From a virus: 32,502 nucleotides of DNA. The DNA is taken from IMG/VR virus record IMGVR_UViG_3300047478_000114, positions 1 through 32,502 of that record. One strand, given 5' to 3'. The first letter of the stretch is position 1, and each line of letters opens with the position of its first letter. The translations under genes were made by a program, and so were the position numbers. Under the pieces are notes generated by a model. The model made no database searches and was not told where the DNA came from. It worked only from the letters and a program-made list of their open reading frames with translations. This document shows, in pieces, positions 14,685-22,222 of this stretch.

Positions 14685-14834
14685 CTTGCTCTCCATCTAC
14701 GTTTGCTTTGAACCTGTTTCTCGCCTCTGTTACAGGTGTTATATCAACATAGACAGCATATGTAAAGTAAGTTTGAAAGAAACGTCAATTAGTTTGGTAG
14801 GCTACTATCCAGTAAGAGTGTAGGTTCTTTTAGC
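14685..14834 (-). promoter_or_regulatory. 150-base intergenic region with a weak promoter candidate
   Basis: Unusually long gap for this genome, upstream of the endonuclease VII gene. On the minus strand TTGACG (14783-14788) is followed after 18 bases by TACATA (14759-14764), a mediocre sigma-70 match. No ORF with a ribosome site and no clear terminator is seen. Confidence 0.3.
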
Positions 14835-15023
14835 TTAGTCATGGACCATACACCGGATGCTTATTGAATTACCCCATTGGCTTATCGTTAGTGTAGTCTC
14901 TACAAGCTTTGGGTCACATACCTCCTTGATGAATTCAGTAGCTTGGTCTGTGTCACTCCCTCGATTGCCACAGGAACACAGACTGAGTGCCAGAAGTACT
15001 GCTACAAGCATCCTCTTAATCAT
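14835..15023 (-). CDS. Small lipoprotein, 62 aa
   Basis: ATG 15023 with GAGG six bases upstream. N-terminus MIKRMLVAVLLALSLCSCG is a lipoprotein signal with lipobox LCSC (lipid Cys18). The mature part is about 45 residues with two further Cys. Could be an outer-membrane spanin subunit or a superinfection-exclusion factor; no partner spanin is evident nearby, so the role is open. Confidence 0.7.
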   Translation of the reverse strand: MIKRMLVAVLLALSLCSCGNRGSDTDQATEFIKEVCDPKLVETTLTISQWGNSISIRCMVHD

Positions 15024-15162
15024 CAGTGTCCTCCTCAAGACTCTTCATAGCATCATCATACCACTCCCAGTTGTCTACTCCTGATGCATATAGAGCATCA
15101 AGTATCGCTTGGTCTTTCACTAGTTCATCATATGTCTCTTTAAGTATCGTTACAGTTTCCAT
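15016..15162 (-). CDS. Small acidic protein, 48 aa
   Basis: ATG with AAGGAG six bases upstream; overlaps the lipoprotein start by 8 bases. Contains LDALYASGVDNWEWYDDAM, a pattern that recurs in tiny phage proteins of unknown role. Confidence 0.7.
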   Translation of the reverse strand: METVTILKETYDELVKDQAILDALYASGVDNWEWYDDAMKSLEEDTDD

Positions 15163-15177
15163 TTGGTTCTCCTTCGA

Positions 15178-15324
15178 TCAATTGCATAGTACAGCAAAGG
15201 TTACAAATGCAGCAAAGAGTGCAACAGGTACAGCCACCATAGTGTTGTAGATAATCCCTGTGACACATATAGCTCCAACTGCTACCCACATAGCAGCTAA
15301 TACTATCCCCGTACCAGTTTCCAT
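15178..15324 (-). CDS. Small two-helix membrane protein, 48 aa
   Basis: ATG with AGGAG six bases upstream. Nearly all hydrophobic: residues 6-25 and 29-47 form two membrane helices with a short YNTM turn. Lies next to the small lipoprotein gene, so an envelope function (holin-like or exclusion) is possible but unproven. Confidence 0.7.
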   Translation of the reverse strand: METGTGIVLAAMWVAVGAICVTGIIYNTMVAVPVALFAAFVTFAVLCN

Positions 15325-15333
15325 TTAGTTCTC

Positions 15334-15513
15334 CTATACAACTCTGCTAAGTGCATCTCTTGCATCTTCTAAATGCTGCCAAGCTTCATCACAGTCATCT
15401 CTGAGACTCTGAAGCTCTGAGATAGTCTCATCAAGTTTATCTCGGACCTTAGTGATCTCCCCCTGTCTCTTCTCTAGTACCCTATCCATCCTTGCTGTTG
15501 CTATATATCTCAT
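15334..15513 (-). CDS. Small coiled-coil protein, 59 aa
   Basis: ATG 15513 with AGGGGA upstream (a TTG three bases earlier is possible). After a basic N-terminus, residues 12-56 form a continuous charged helix with heptad-like Val/Leu/Ile spacing (ITKVRDKLDETISELQSL). No membrane segment. Function unknown. Confidence 0.7.
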   Translation of the reverse strand: MRYIATARMDRVLEKRQGEITKVRDKLDETISELQSLRDDCDEAWQHLEDARDALSRVV

Positions 15514-15682
15514 CAAGTTCCCCTTTAAATAAACTACCGACTCCTCAAGCGTCCCCGAGGTGATATCTGTTGATTCAGATCGAATGGTGCGCCTTACCCG
15601 ACCTTACCTGTACTCTTGGGATTGTATGCCCCTCAACAGAACGAGCCTTTTCTCTTCAGGCGTTCCCGGTCATCTCTTAGCA
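15514..15682 (-). other. 169-base gap after the single-strand binding protein gene
   Basis: No ORF with a ribosome site on the minus strand. Contains several short inverted repeats: ATCTG/CAGAT around TTGATT near 15565-15580, CCTC/GAGG near 15543-15560, and an imperfect GAACGCCT stem near 15640-15670, plus the direct repeat GGTAAGG. No T-run, so not an obvious terminator. A structured 3' or 5' untranslated RNA is possible. Confidence 0.4.
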
Positions 15683-16171
15683 TCAGAATGGTACGTCTTC
15701 GGAGCCAGATACATCCTCAAAGCCACCACCAGAGAAAGGTACATGCTTGACTACCTGTACCTTCTCTATGTAGCAACCAAGTGTCCACTTCTTGGAAATC
15801 TCCCAGGCTCTAGCGGATAAGATTAGGTTGACTACTGTACCGTTACCAAGAGGTTCAGTGAAGGGCGTCTTGCCATCCGGTCCGACTACTTCAGGGGGCT
15901 TGTTGGGTTGTCCGGTCTTCTTATTGATAGCATCCTTCTTGGGCTTGAAGACATTCTTAATGACTGTCCCATCCTTAGCCTCCTTGTCCTTCACATTGAA
16001 TCCCTCAGCTTTCAACTGGTTTGCAAGGTGATCTTCCAAGTGACAGTCTAATGTCCACCTGTTGTTACCAAAGGCTGTGTCTGGTTTGTCCAAGTGGAAC
16101 CAGTGACCCTCTACATTATTCAACCGGAACTGCACGTACTTCCCTTGCTTGTACTTGTTGTCAATTGCCAT
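15683..16171 (-). CDS. Single-stranded DNA-binding protein (T7 gp2.5-like layout)
   Basis: 162 residues from ATG 16171, AAAGGAG eight bases upstream. An OB-like beta-rich body (YVQFRLNNVEGHWFHL, RWTLDCHLED, GTVVNLILSARAW, KKWTLGCYIEKVQVV) is followed by an acidic tail ending SGSEDVPF with a terminal Phe, the typical interaction tail of phage SSBs. Binds exposed single strands at the fork. It has its own strong promoter, fitting high demand. Confidence 0.85.
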   Translation of the reverse strand: MAIDNKYKQGKYVQFRLNNVEGHWFHLDKPDTAFGNNRWTLDCHLEDHLANQLKAEGFNVKDKEAKDGTVIKNVFKPKKDAINKKTGQPNKPPEVVGPDGKTPFTEPLGNGTVVNLILSARAWEISKKWTLGCYIEKVQVVKHVPFSGGGFEDVSGSEDVPF

Positions 16172-16195
16172 CTTCAGATCTCCTTTGAGTTTGGT

Positions 16196-16215
16196 GCATT
16201 CATTAGGCACCCTTT
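16196..16215 (-). other. Small hairpin in the SSB leader
   Basis: GGTGC ... GCACC with an 8-base loop lies in the untranslated leader 25-45 bases before the SSB start codon. It may protect or tune the message. Confidence 0.35.
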
Positions 16216-16232
16216 AGAAAAACACATGAACT

Positions 16233-16261
16233 GTTATATCACTTACCAGGCCCTTAGTCAA
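16233..16261 (-). promoter_or_regulatory. Sigma-70 promoter with extended -10 for the SSB gene
   Basis: TTGACT (16256-16261) and TATAAC (16233-16238) with exactly 17 bases between them, and TG one base upstream of the -10 (TGaTATAAC). An A/T-rich stretch at 16262-16320 lies just upstream of the -35, like an UP element. Transcription would start near 16226, leaving a leader of about 55 bases before the SSB start. Confidence 0.8.
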
Positions 16262-16325
16262 GTAAGAGGCTATCTTAAATAAATACATATAAGTAATACT
16301 ATAAGAAATATACAAGTAGGATACA

Positions 16326-16799
16326 CTAGATCTCCTTATACTTAGCTCTTAGATCCCTGAGTACCTGTCCTATATACTGCTTAGAGAATCCCAACTGTTC
16401 TGCCACCTCACTCTGGTTGTATCCCTGAAGCATCAGCTTTAGGATGTCTCTAGAGACACCAGAAGATTCCTCTAGCATTCTATCCAGTTGCATCTTGGCA
16501 TCCAGACGACCTTCCTCTGAGTACCCATGGGATTCCTCCGCGTAATCCACATGAGATCTATGACCATTCATATTGAGTTCCTTCAGTACATACCGTTGGA
16601 CATACATCTGGAGATACCCATGTATCACAGGGTACAGGAAGGTAGACAATGAGGCTATCTCAGGGTCCCACCTGTCTATCTTCTCGGTAACTATAAGCCA
16701 TGCCTGTGATTCAAGGTCATCCCACTCGACATCCGGATACATCTTATAGATCTTATAGACTACTGATCGTATCAGAGCGTCTACTTGTGTTCCATTCAT
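16326..16799 (-). CDS. Phage-encoded RNA polymerase sigma factor-like protein
   Basis: 157 residues. Region 2-like: PDVEWDDLESQAWLIVTEKIDRWDP then LSTFLYPVIHGYLQMYVQRY (core-binding and -10 recognition layout). Region 4-like helix-turn-helix at the C-terminus: ILKLMLQGYNQSEVAEQLG then FSKQYIGQVLRDLRAKY. Size is near ECF or T4 gp55-type factors. It probably redirects host RNA polymerase to middle or late phage promoters, since no phage RNA polymerase is seen. ATG with GGAG five bases upstream, overlapping the previous stop as ATGA. A palindrome copy encodes VSRD between the two regions. Confidence 0.75.
   Translation of the reverse strand: MNGTQVDALIRSVVYKIYKMYPDVEWDDLESQAWLIVTEKIDRWDPEIASLSTFLYPVIHGYLQMYVQRYVLKELNMNGHRSHVDYAEESHGYSEEGRLDAKMQLDRMLEESSGVSRDILKLMLQGYNQSEVAEQLGFSKQYIGQVLRDLRAKYKEI
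16445..16458. repeat. Dispersed palindrome copy 9 (perfect 14 bp)
   Basis: In the sigma-like gene between regions 2 and 4. Encodes VSRD. Confidence 0.95.
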
Positions 16800-16984
16800 A
16801 GCTTCTCCACGACTACCAGAGTGGTAGGTTTATAGTTATGCATATAGTCACCATGGTGAACAATCACCCGCTCCTCTGTGAATCCTACTACTTGCCCCCT
16901 ATGAAACTTCACTGCTCCATTAGAGTTCCATCCGTGTATCACTTGAGAGCCTAACTGTATCTCCTGATCAAATGCATCTTTCAT
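16796..16984 (-). CDS. Small SH3/KOW-like beta protein, 62 aa
   Basis: ATG follows AGGAGG by five bases. Short beta strands (QLGSQVIHGW, FHRGQVVGFTEERVIVHH) with the Gly-x-Val turn of KOW-like barrels. Its stop overlaps the sigma-like gene, so the two are co-translated. Role unknown. Confidence 0.75.
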   Translation of the reverse strand: MKDAFDQEIQLGSQVIHGWNSNGAVKFHRGQVVGFTEERVIVHHGDYMHNYKPTTLVVVEKL

Positions 16985-16993
16985 ATGTACCTC

Positions 16994-18919
16994 CTAGTGG
17001 GTCTGGCCCCAATCGTTCCCGATGGAACTCTTAGCTTCTATAGGAACTAGCATGTTGAGTTCCTTACCGATTGCTACTGCCTGTCTCTCACACTCCTTAC
17101 CCCATAAAGAAGCCGTAACGTCTCCAAAAACCTCATATTGGAGTTCGTCATGGTATGCTATGACCTGCTTGACATTAGGTGTAAATACTGCAAACCCATT
17201 ACCTATCCTACGCTTCTCATCAAGTCTAACCATCCTACGCTTCTCATCAAGTCTAACCATCCACTCTTTGAATATTATAGCAGCAGTATGTTGCAACAGG
17301 GTATTCAATAGCTTGTTCTTACCACGTACCTGTAGTGGTCTCTGATCAAATCCTATTAGGTATCCTCTGGAATCAAAGGCTCTTTCGAGATCATTGATAA
17401 GCTGTAAGATCCCTGGGTGTTCCTTGTAGAAATCCTTCTTGAGTCTAGCACCCATGCTCTCAGGCTTACCTAAGGTAGTCGCTAGCTTCTTCGCTCCAGC
17501 TCCATATAGCAATGCATATAGACCATTCTTAGCGAGGTCTCTAGAGACACCCCACAGTTTCGCATTGACGCTATGGAAGTCTCCCGTGAGGATCAGATCA
17601 GCAGTCTTCTGGGCATCCTTATACTTACCCTTAAGTAGGTAATGAGCAAGACACCTAGCTTCAATAGAACTCAGATCAACACCAACCAGCTTACACCCCG
17701 GAGCCACTGTGAATAACGAGCGGATCTCCTTGCCATATGCTGATGAAGGTCTCGGGATATTACATACAGTACCTGAGTGTCTATAGCGACTGGTGGGTGT
17801 ACCACAAGTGAATGCATCTGCTGTCACTCGGCCATCACCACGCTTCAACACGGAAGCTAGAGCACCTGCTGGTGGATCTCCCTTGGATTTCAAGAAGGAT
17901 CTCCTATGGGTAAGCGTGTTGTATTCCGCTATTAGTTTTCCCAAGCCTTCCGGGAGAGATGCATAAGAATCCTCTGTTAGCTTTGGGCTAGTCACCTTGA
18001 ACTCTTTGGTTATCTTATCGTATGTCTTGTTCCATTCTGTAGGAACCCAACCGAGACTCAGGAGAAGCTCTTTGATTTCTATATCGCTATCTGGATTGAG
18101 TGTCTTAATGTCTATCTTAGTGTATGGCCCTCGAACTTTCCCATAGTCTGCCCCGAAGTATTTCTTAGTGGCTTCGTTGTAACTACCATCAGCTTTCCGT
18201 GGGCGACAGAAGGGAGCACAGTGATCCTCATTGTTACTATAAGCTTCCTTAGTTGCCATCTGCTTGCTCTGAGGAACTCCGTGTATCATAAGCTTCTTAG
18301 GAGCTAGCTCTATGATCTTCTGCCGCTTGTCTTGAATCTCCCGGTCAAACATATGCAGCAACTGGATACCTTTCTCGATATCAAATTGTACCCCATTGAT
18401 TACCTGTTGAGCATGTATCATGGCTACTGATTGCTCTAGTTGTAATGCTCTGGCATTCACTTGGTCAAACAGAGGGTGCTTACTGAGATACTCATAGAGT
18501 TCCAAGGTTATCTCTACGTCTGTCTTGCATCTCAAGCCCATCTCTGGAGAGTACTTGGTCCAATCGTCATGAGCTACCTTCTGGACATCCAGCTTGAGTT
18601 CCTTAGCCCAATCCTCTAGACTCATTACGCCTTTCTCTGGGTACAAGATGCAACCTAAGAGCATCGTGTCGATAAGCCTAGCGGAACATGTCCAGTTCGG
18701 GTAGAGTTTCTGGATGGCTCCAAGGTCATACCCACAGATATTGTGCCCGATCAACAGGGTTGCTTTAGATAGTGCTTCAAGCATCTTCTTGATTTCTAAT
18801 GGAGTACATCCGGAGAAGTGTATAGGTAAGCTATCAATATCTATAGCATGTATACAGAAGATCTCAGAGACATCCAGAAGAAGTCCATTCGTCTCAATAT
18901 CCCAAACAAGTGTACTCAT
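16994..18919 (-). CDS. Family A DNA polymerase with 3'-5' exonuclease domain
   Basis: 641 residues, T7-like organisation. Exonuclease ligands: D7 and E9 (VWDIETNG), D65 (GHNICGYD), D134 (CKTDVEITLE). Polymerase motif A VGVDLSSIEAR (D415), motif B R460-DLAK464-NGLY468-ALLYG, motif C YHDELQYE (D591, E592). Tyr468 occupies the Phe762 position. ATG follows GGAGG and overlaps the previous stop as ATGA. Odd: an exact 27-base tandem duplication adds a second MVRLDEKRR (554-562 and 563-571) between motifs B and C. One palindrome copy encodes VSRD directly ahead of motif B. Confidence 0.97.
   Translation of the reverse strand: MSTLVWDIETNGLLLDVSEIFCIHAIDIDSLPIHFSGCTPLEIKKMLEALSKATLLIGHNICGYDLGAIQKLYPNWTCSARLIDTMLLGCILYPEKGVMSLEDWAKELKLDVQKVAHDDWTKYSPEMGLRCKTDVEITLELYEYLSKHPLFDQVNARALQLEQSVAMIHAQQVINGVQFDIEKGIQLLHMFDREIQDKRQKIIELAPKKLMIHGVPQSKQMATKEAYSNNEDHCAPFCRPRKADGSYNEATKKYFGADYGKVRGPYTKIDIKTLNPDSDIEIKELLLSLGWVPTEWNKTYDKITKEFKVTSPKLTEDSYASLPEGLGKLIAEYNTLTHRRSFLKSKGDPPAGALASVLKRGDGRVTADAFTCGTPTSRYRHSGTVCNIPRPSSAYGKEIRSLFTVAPGCKLVGVDLSSIEARCLAHYLLKGKYKDAQKTADLILTGDFHSVNAKLWGVSRDLAKNGLYALLYGAGAKKLATTLGKPESMGARLKKDFYKEHPGILQLINDLERAFDSRGYLIGFDQRPLQVRGKNKLLNTLLQHTAAIIFKEWMVRLDEKRRMVRLDEKRRIGNGFAVFTPNVKQVIAYHDELQYEVFGDVTASLWGKECERQAVAIGKELNMLVPIEAKSSIGNDWGQTH
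17205..17258. repeat. 27-bp exact tandem duplication in the polymerase gene
   Basis: Units 17205-17231 and 17232-17258 are identical, in frame, nine codons each. A shorter ancestral form with one unit would read smoothly through the same helix. Confidence 0.95.
17536..17549. repeat. Dispersed palindrome copy 10 (perfect core)
   Basis: In the DNA polymerase gene; its R-D are the first residues of motif B (R460-D461). Confidence 0.95.
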
Positions 18920-19155
18920 ATGAGCTTCCTCCAGAGTATCTGCTCGTTAGTACAGATAGGTCTCACTAGATCACCAAGAGTACCAAGACAGTTATTACCG
19001 GACACTTCGCATATCGTACCGCATCCAAAAGGGTGCCCCTTGCCATATTTAGAGGGTCTCTCATACGCCCGGAACACCTGAGTGCCATCTTGACTCTTGC
19101 AGTACAAGTTGAGGGCCTTTAAGGTTAACCCTTTGTAGTGTATCGAATCACTCAT
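18916..19155 (-). CDS. Unknown phage protein, 79 aa
   Basis: ATG with GAGGA upstream; its stop overlaps the polymerase start. Four Cys (19, 45, 49, 56, with a fifth near 68) and Gly-rich centre (GHPFGCGTICEVSGNNCLGTLGD) suggest a small metal-bound or compact beta fold. It ends in a basic helix. Coupled translation with polymerase; function unknown. Confidence 0.75.
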   Translation of the reverse strand: MSDSIHYKGLTLKALNLYCKSQDGTQVFRAYERPSKYGKGHPFGCGTICEVSGNNCLGTLGDLVRPICTNEQILWRKLI

Positions 19156-19348
19156 GATCCTCTAGCTCCTTCCATCTACGGTTAAGGAGACCACATAGGA
19201 ATCTGTCATTAAACTCGACACATAATCTCCCCGTACCTCCAGAATTAAAAGCACATTCTTGGCAGTTCTTGATAGGATCTATAAAGTCTCTAGAGACATA
19301 CACCTTGCCATCCACCTGTATGTATACTTCTGGTATTACTCTAGCCAT
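19148..19348 (-). CDS. Small Cys-containing protein, 66 aa
   Basis: ATG 19348 chosen because GGAGGTGG stands upstream and the longer frame lies in the previous gene. Cys pattern C-x2-C ... C ... C (NCQECAFNSGGTGRLC, FLCG) resembles a small metal site shared by many phage proteins. A palindrome copy encodes VSRD at residues 17-20. Confidence 0.7.
   Translation of the reverse strand: MARVIPEVYIQVDGKVYVSRDFIDPIKNCQECAFNSGGTGRLCVEFNDRFLCGLLNRRWKELEDHE
19285..19298. repeat. Dispersed palindrome copy 11 (perfect core)
   Basis: In the 66-aa Cys gene, encodes VSRD. Confidence 0.95.
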
Positions 19349-20040
19349 ACCCACCACCTCCCTCTTGAATGCCCCGGATAATCTAGAGATACCCACCTAG
19401 TATTCTCATAGATTCCAGAAGCATAGTGATGCCAATGCCCATGATACCATAGACTAGGCTTATACTTCCTTAAGATCTCCGACAGAATATTCCGAGTGGG
19501 ATCTCCATACTTATCCCCTCTGCATACATCTGGTATCCACTCGTGAGGACACGTATGACTCACTACGATATCCACATGGTCATACTGCAATGCTTGGTCT
19601 TCCTCTGACTTACACGGGAGTTCCCGAGGGAACCAGTCGAATCCTGTGGTTCTCATGTGCTTGTCTATGGAATCCGCACCACCCATAAAGAGTACTACTC
19701 GACCATCCTTGAGAGTCAAGGTGGTTCCTCTTGGCTTATATATGACATTCTCATAGCATAATATCTCGGACTTCTGTCGTCTACCAAGGGAGTCCAGGTC
19801 GTCGTGGTCCTCGTGATTCCCATCGCACCAGTAGACCGTAGTGCCTTGCGGCTTGACTCCTTTGAGAATCCAGGTGTCTTGCTGGCCGTACAGTACAGGT
19901 TTCTTGAGTTCCATACGGGGCCAATGCCCAAAGTCTCCCACTTGCAATAGGATGTCTGGGCCATGCTTGTTGAGAAGCTTATTGATCTGGCCCCAGTCTC
20001 CATGGAGATCTCCGGCTACCAGTATGCGTTCTTTAGACAT
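19336..20040 (-). CDS. Calcineurin-like metallophosphoesterase
   Basis: 234 residues with the full motif set: AGDLHGDW, VGDFGHW, DGNHED, VSHTCPHEW and YHGHWHHY, which bind two metals. Closest in length to phage and bacterial single-domain phosphoesterases. Substrate unknown; lambda-type protein phosphatases and nucleases share the fold. ATG follows GGAG by seven bases. Confidence 0.9.
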   Translation of the reverse strand: MSKERILVAGDLHGDWGQINKLLNKHGPDILLQVGDFGHWPRMELKKPVLYGQQDTWILKGVKPQGTTVYWCDGNHEDHDDLDSLGRRQKSEILCYENVIYKPRGTTLTLKDGRVVLFMGGADSIDKHMRTTGFDWFPRELPCKSEEDQALQYDHVDIVVSHTCPHEWIPDVCRGDKYGDPTRNILSEILRKYKPSLWYHGHWHHYASGIYENTRWVSLDYPGHSRGRWWVWLE

Positions 20041-20200
20041 CCTTTAACTCCTCAAAGTGACCCATTGGTAAGTCACTACATGTTTCCTCAAAAGTATAAT
20101 CACAGTCTTCATGGAGATCACACTCAGAACAACTGATAGTATCCTCAGTGAACCTATAAAGTTTCCCATCAACCTTAATGATCATCCCTTCAAGTTTCAA
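20033..20200 (-). CDS. Small Cys-rich acidic protein, about 55 aa
   Basis: TTG at 20200 is six bases after AAGGAGG and is the best start; ATG 20185 is the alternative (50 residues). Contains CSECDLHEDC and a later Cys, an arrangement seen also in the next gene upstream. Metal binding likely; role unknown. Confidence 0.65.
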   Translation of the reverse strand: MKLEGMIIKVDGKLYRFTEDTISCSECDLHEDCDYTFEETCSDLPMGHFEELKDV

Positions 20201-20405
20201 GATGCACCTCCTTGAATCTGTGTGTTGTCACAGAGCCTACTGAACTCCTCATAGCTTCACAAAGTTCTCTAATAATCAGATGATCTTTATGATTGTCATG
20301 GTAGCACTCATCAGCAAGATCACAGTAGCTAATACACGTGTGGCCAGGATGCTCTACCCAGGAGTATATCTTATCGTTATGCTTGATGATTGCATAGAAT
20401 TCCAT
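20190..20405 (-). CDS. Small Cys-rich protein, 71 aa
   Basis: ATG with GGAG eight bases upstream. Carries CISYCDLADEC and another Cys in RELCEAM, like its neighbour, so the two may be distant paralogues. Overlaps it by 11 bases. Confidence 0.75.
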   Translation of the reverse strand: MEFYAIIKHNDKIYSWVEHPGHTCISYCDLADECYHDNHKDHLIIRELCEAMRSSVGSVTTHRFKEVHLET

Positions 20406-20545
20406 TATAGATACTCCGTGATAGCTTTATGTCTGCAAGAGACAGTGTAGTAGATGCTCATAGTATACGTAGAGAGCCTATTGATATGCCCATCAGATTC
20501 TAATGTGCAAGCTATCAAGCTGTGCAAGAAAAGCTTATAGGTCAT
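20405..20545 (-). CDS. Unknown small protein, 46 aa
   Basis: ATG with AGGAG seven bases upstream, overlapping the next start by one base (TAATG). Mixed hydrophobic and Ser/Thr/Tyr content, two Cys. A palindrome copy lies directly upstream of its ribosome site. Confidence 0.65.
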   Translation of the reverse strand: MTYKLFLHSLIACTLESDGHINRLSTYTMSIYYTVSCRHKAITEYL

Positions 20546-20559
20546 GGTGTATTCTCCTC

Positions 20560-20573
20560 TGTCTCTAGAGACT
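20560..20573. repeat. Dispersed palindrome copy 12 (perfect core)
   Basis: Intergenic, between the primase stop and the ribosome site of the 46-aa gene. A further TCTCTAGA follows at 20573-20580. Confidence 0.95.
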
Positions 20574-20575
20574 CT

Positions 20576-22222
20576 CTAGAAGCTAAGTGTTGGTTCAAGA
20601 TAAGCTTGTGTAGTTACATCATAGAATACCTGGAACTTACCTGTTGATCCAAAGTTACGATCCTCAAGTAACACAAAGGTACTCGTGTTGATTTCATCTG
20701 GTGTCAGGTCAGGGTCTTTATTGCGTTCTATGCCCAGCAGGTAGAAGCAGTTCTCCATCATGGATCGAGACCCCCTGAACTGGTAGCTCTGGACTTTCCC
20801 GCCTCTTTCATGCGGCACTCCTGACGTCGGTGCCTTAAGGTGACAAGTGACAATGTAATAGAACCCCATGTCCTGTGCCATACATGCCAGCTCATCAGAC
20901 AACTTCCGAAGTTCTGTCTCAGTCTCTGATGAATTCAAATGGTTTGTCAATTTGGTTATTGGGTCCAGTACAACTGTGGAACAGCCCGACAACGCAACGT
21001 ATCTAATGAACTCCTTAGTGCTCTCCCATGTAGCCTTTCCAAATGCTGGATACATATACAAATAAGGTTCCAAGGAATTGACTGTACGCAGCAGATCAGC
21101 ATCATTATATACCACCCCAGGCTTATGGTAGAACATCCCATCAATCTTACCAGCAACACGCTTTACAGTAGCTACAGGTGGCTCCTCATATTTCAACACA
21201 GCTATCTTCCTGCCAGCTTTAACATCGAATGCCACTAGCTCATTGATGAACTCTGATTTCCCCTGCTTGACACCAGCTCCCACATACATACCCTGACCAG
21301 GATTCCTACCATATGTCATCTTGGTAAGCGTAGGCCAGGGCCACTTGATACCCATCGTAGGTCTTTCAAGTACCTTAGTTAATACATCGGATACCCTAAC
21401 GATAAACTCAGGCTTATACACATTAGCATCAAAGAAAGCACTAACGAACTCAGCCTGTTTCCCACTGGTCAGCATATCGTTAGCATCTTTCTCTGAGAGT
21501 TTCAAGAAGCGAGCTTGTGGAATCAGGTTGGCTATATCCCGAGCCACAGTCTTACCGGCATCATCTTGGTCTACCGATACGAATATCTCCTTGAATCCTT
21601 TAAGATACTCCAAGTTATCCATTAAGGTCTTCACGTTGGCACCAAGAGGTAACGACACGCAAGCAACACGATACTTTTCGAGCATCTGGTATGCACTAAG
21701 AGCATCAAGCTCCCCTTCGGTAATCAAGAGACGCTTGGCTCTCGTAAAGATATCCTGTCCGAATAACTGTAGCTTCTTCCCTTTGGTCTTCTGGCTCGTA
21801 TAGAAGTCTTTAGGTAGCTTACGGATCTTCTGGGCTACTACTAGATTCGTAGAGACTTCCTTCAGGTCATACCGAAGTGTCTCTAGAGACCCATCTGGAA
21901 GCCTCGTGCATGTCATATTGTACTTCTGGAAGACATGCGGTTGGATACTCCTATAGATTTCCCCTATGCTCCCAGTAGGTACAACATCTGGCACCACAAC
22001 TGGAGACTCCAGGGGCTTAAGTACATCCAGAAGGGAAAGTTCACCAGGAAATCTCTCAGCAGTTCCAACATAATTCTCTTTGGCATCTTCATAGTACATC
22101 TCTCCATCTTTATGGTATTCTGTGCGAGTGCAGCAGTACCGCAGGCCATCTCGCATGAGGAACATGTGGTCTCCCTTGGAGTCATGACCCATCTCTTTGC
22201 AGGCACTACAAGGTCTATTCAT
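20576..22222 (-). CDS. Primase-helicase (T7 gp4-like)
   Basis: 548 residues. N-terminal Cys knuckle (CSAC at 5-8, CC at 30-31) for template recognition; TOPRIM fold with E169-G-E171-L-D173 and D218-x-D220; then a DnaB/RecA-type helicase with Walker A GAGVKQGKS (315-323), VVLDPITKL as Walker B, and HLKAPTSG plus QFRGSRSMME downstream. It unwinds DNA and lays primers at the fork with the polymerase at 16994-18919. ATG after GGAGG. One palindrome copy encodes SLET at 112-115. Confidence 0.93.
   Translation of the reverse strand: MNRPCSACKEMGHDSKGDHMFLMRDGLRYCCTRTEYHKDGEMYYEDAKENYVGTAERFPGELSLLDVLKPLESPVVVPDVVPTGSIGEIYRSIQPHVFQKYNMTCTRLPDGSLETLRYDLKEVSTNLVVAQKIRKLPKDFYTSQKTKGKKLQLFGQDIFTRAKRLLITEGELDALSAYQMLEKYRVACVSLPLGANVKTLMDNLEYLKGFKEIFVSVDQDDAGKTVARDIANLIPQARFLKLSEKDANDMLTSGKQAEFVSAFFDANVYKPEFIVRVSDVLTKVLERPTMGIKWPWPTLTKMTYGRNPGQGMYVGAGVKQGKSEFINELVAFDVKAGRKIAVLKYEEPPVATVKRVAGKIDGMFYHKPGVVYNDADLLRTVNSLEPYLYMYPAFGKATWESTKEFIRYVALSGCSTVVLDPITKLTNHLNSSETETELRKLSDELACMAQDMGFYYIVTCHLKAPTSGVPHERGGKVQSYQFRGSRSMMENCFYLLGIERNKDPDLTPDEINTSTFVLLEDRNFGSTGKFQVFYDVTTQAYLEPTLSF
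21878..21891. repeat. Dispersed palindrome copy 13 (perfect core)
   Basis: In the primase-helicase gene, encodes SLET. Confidence 0.95.

Noticed and set aside
15540-15670. tRNA or riboswitch in the gap after SSB
   Set aside because: No cloverleaf with acceptor and T-arm could be built and no known riboswitch core was recognised.
15560-15820. 86-codon ORF on the + strand
   Set aside because: Antisense to the end of the SSB gene, no ribosome site, no protein-like pattern.
19716-20003. 95-codon ORF inside the metallophosphoesterase gene
   Set aside because: The main frame holds all catalytic motifs; this frame has no ribosome site.
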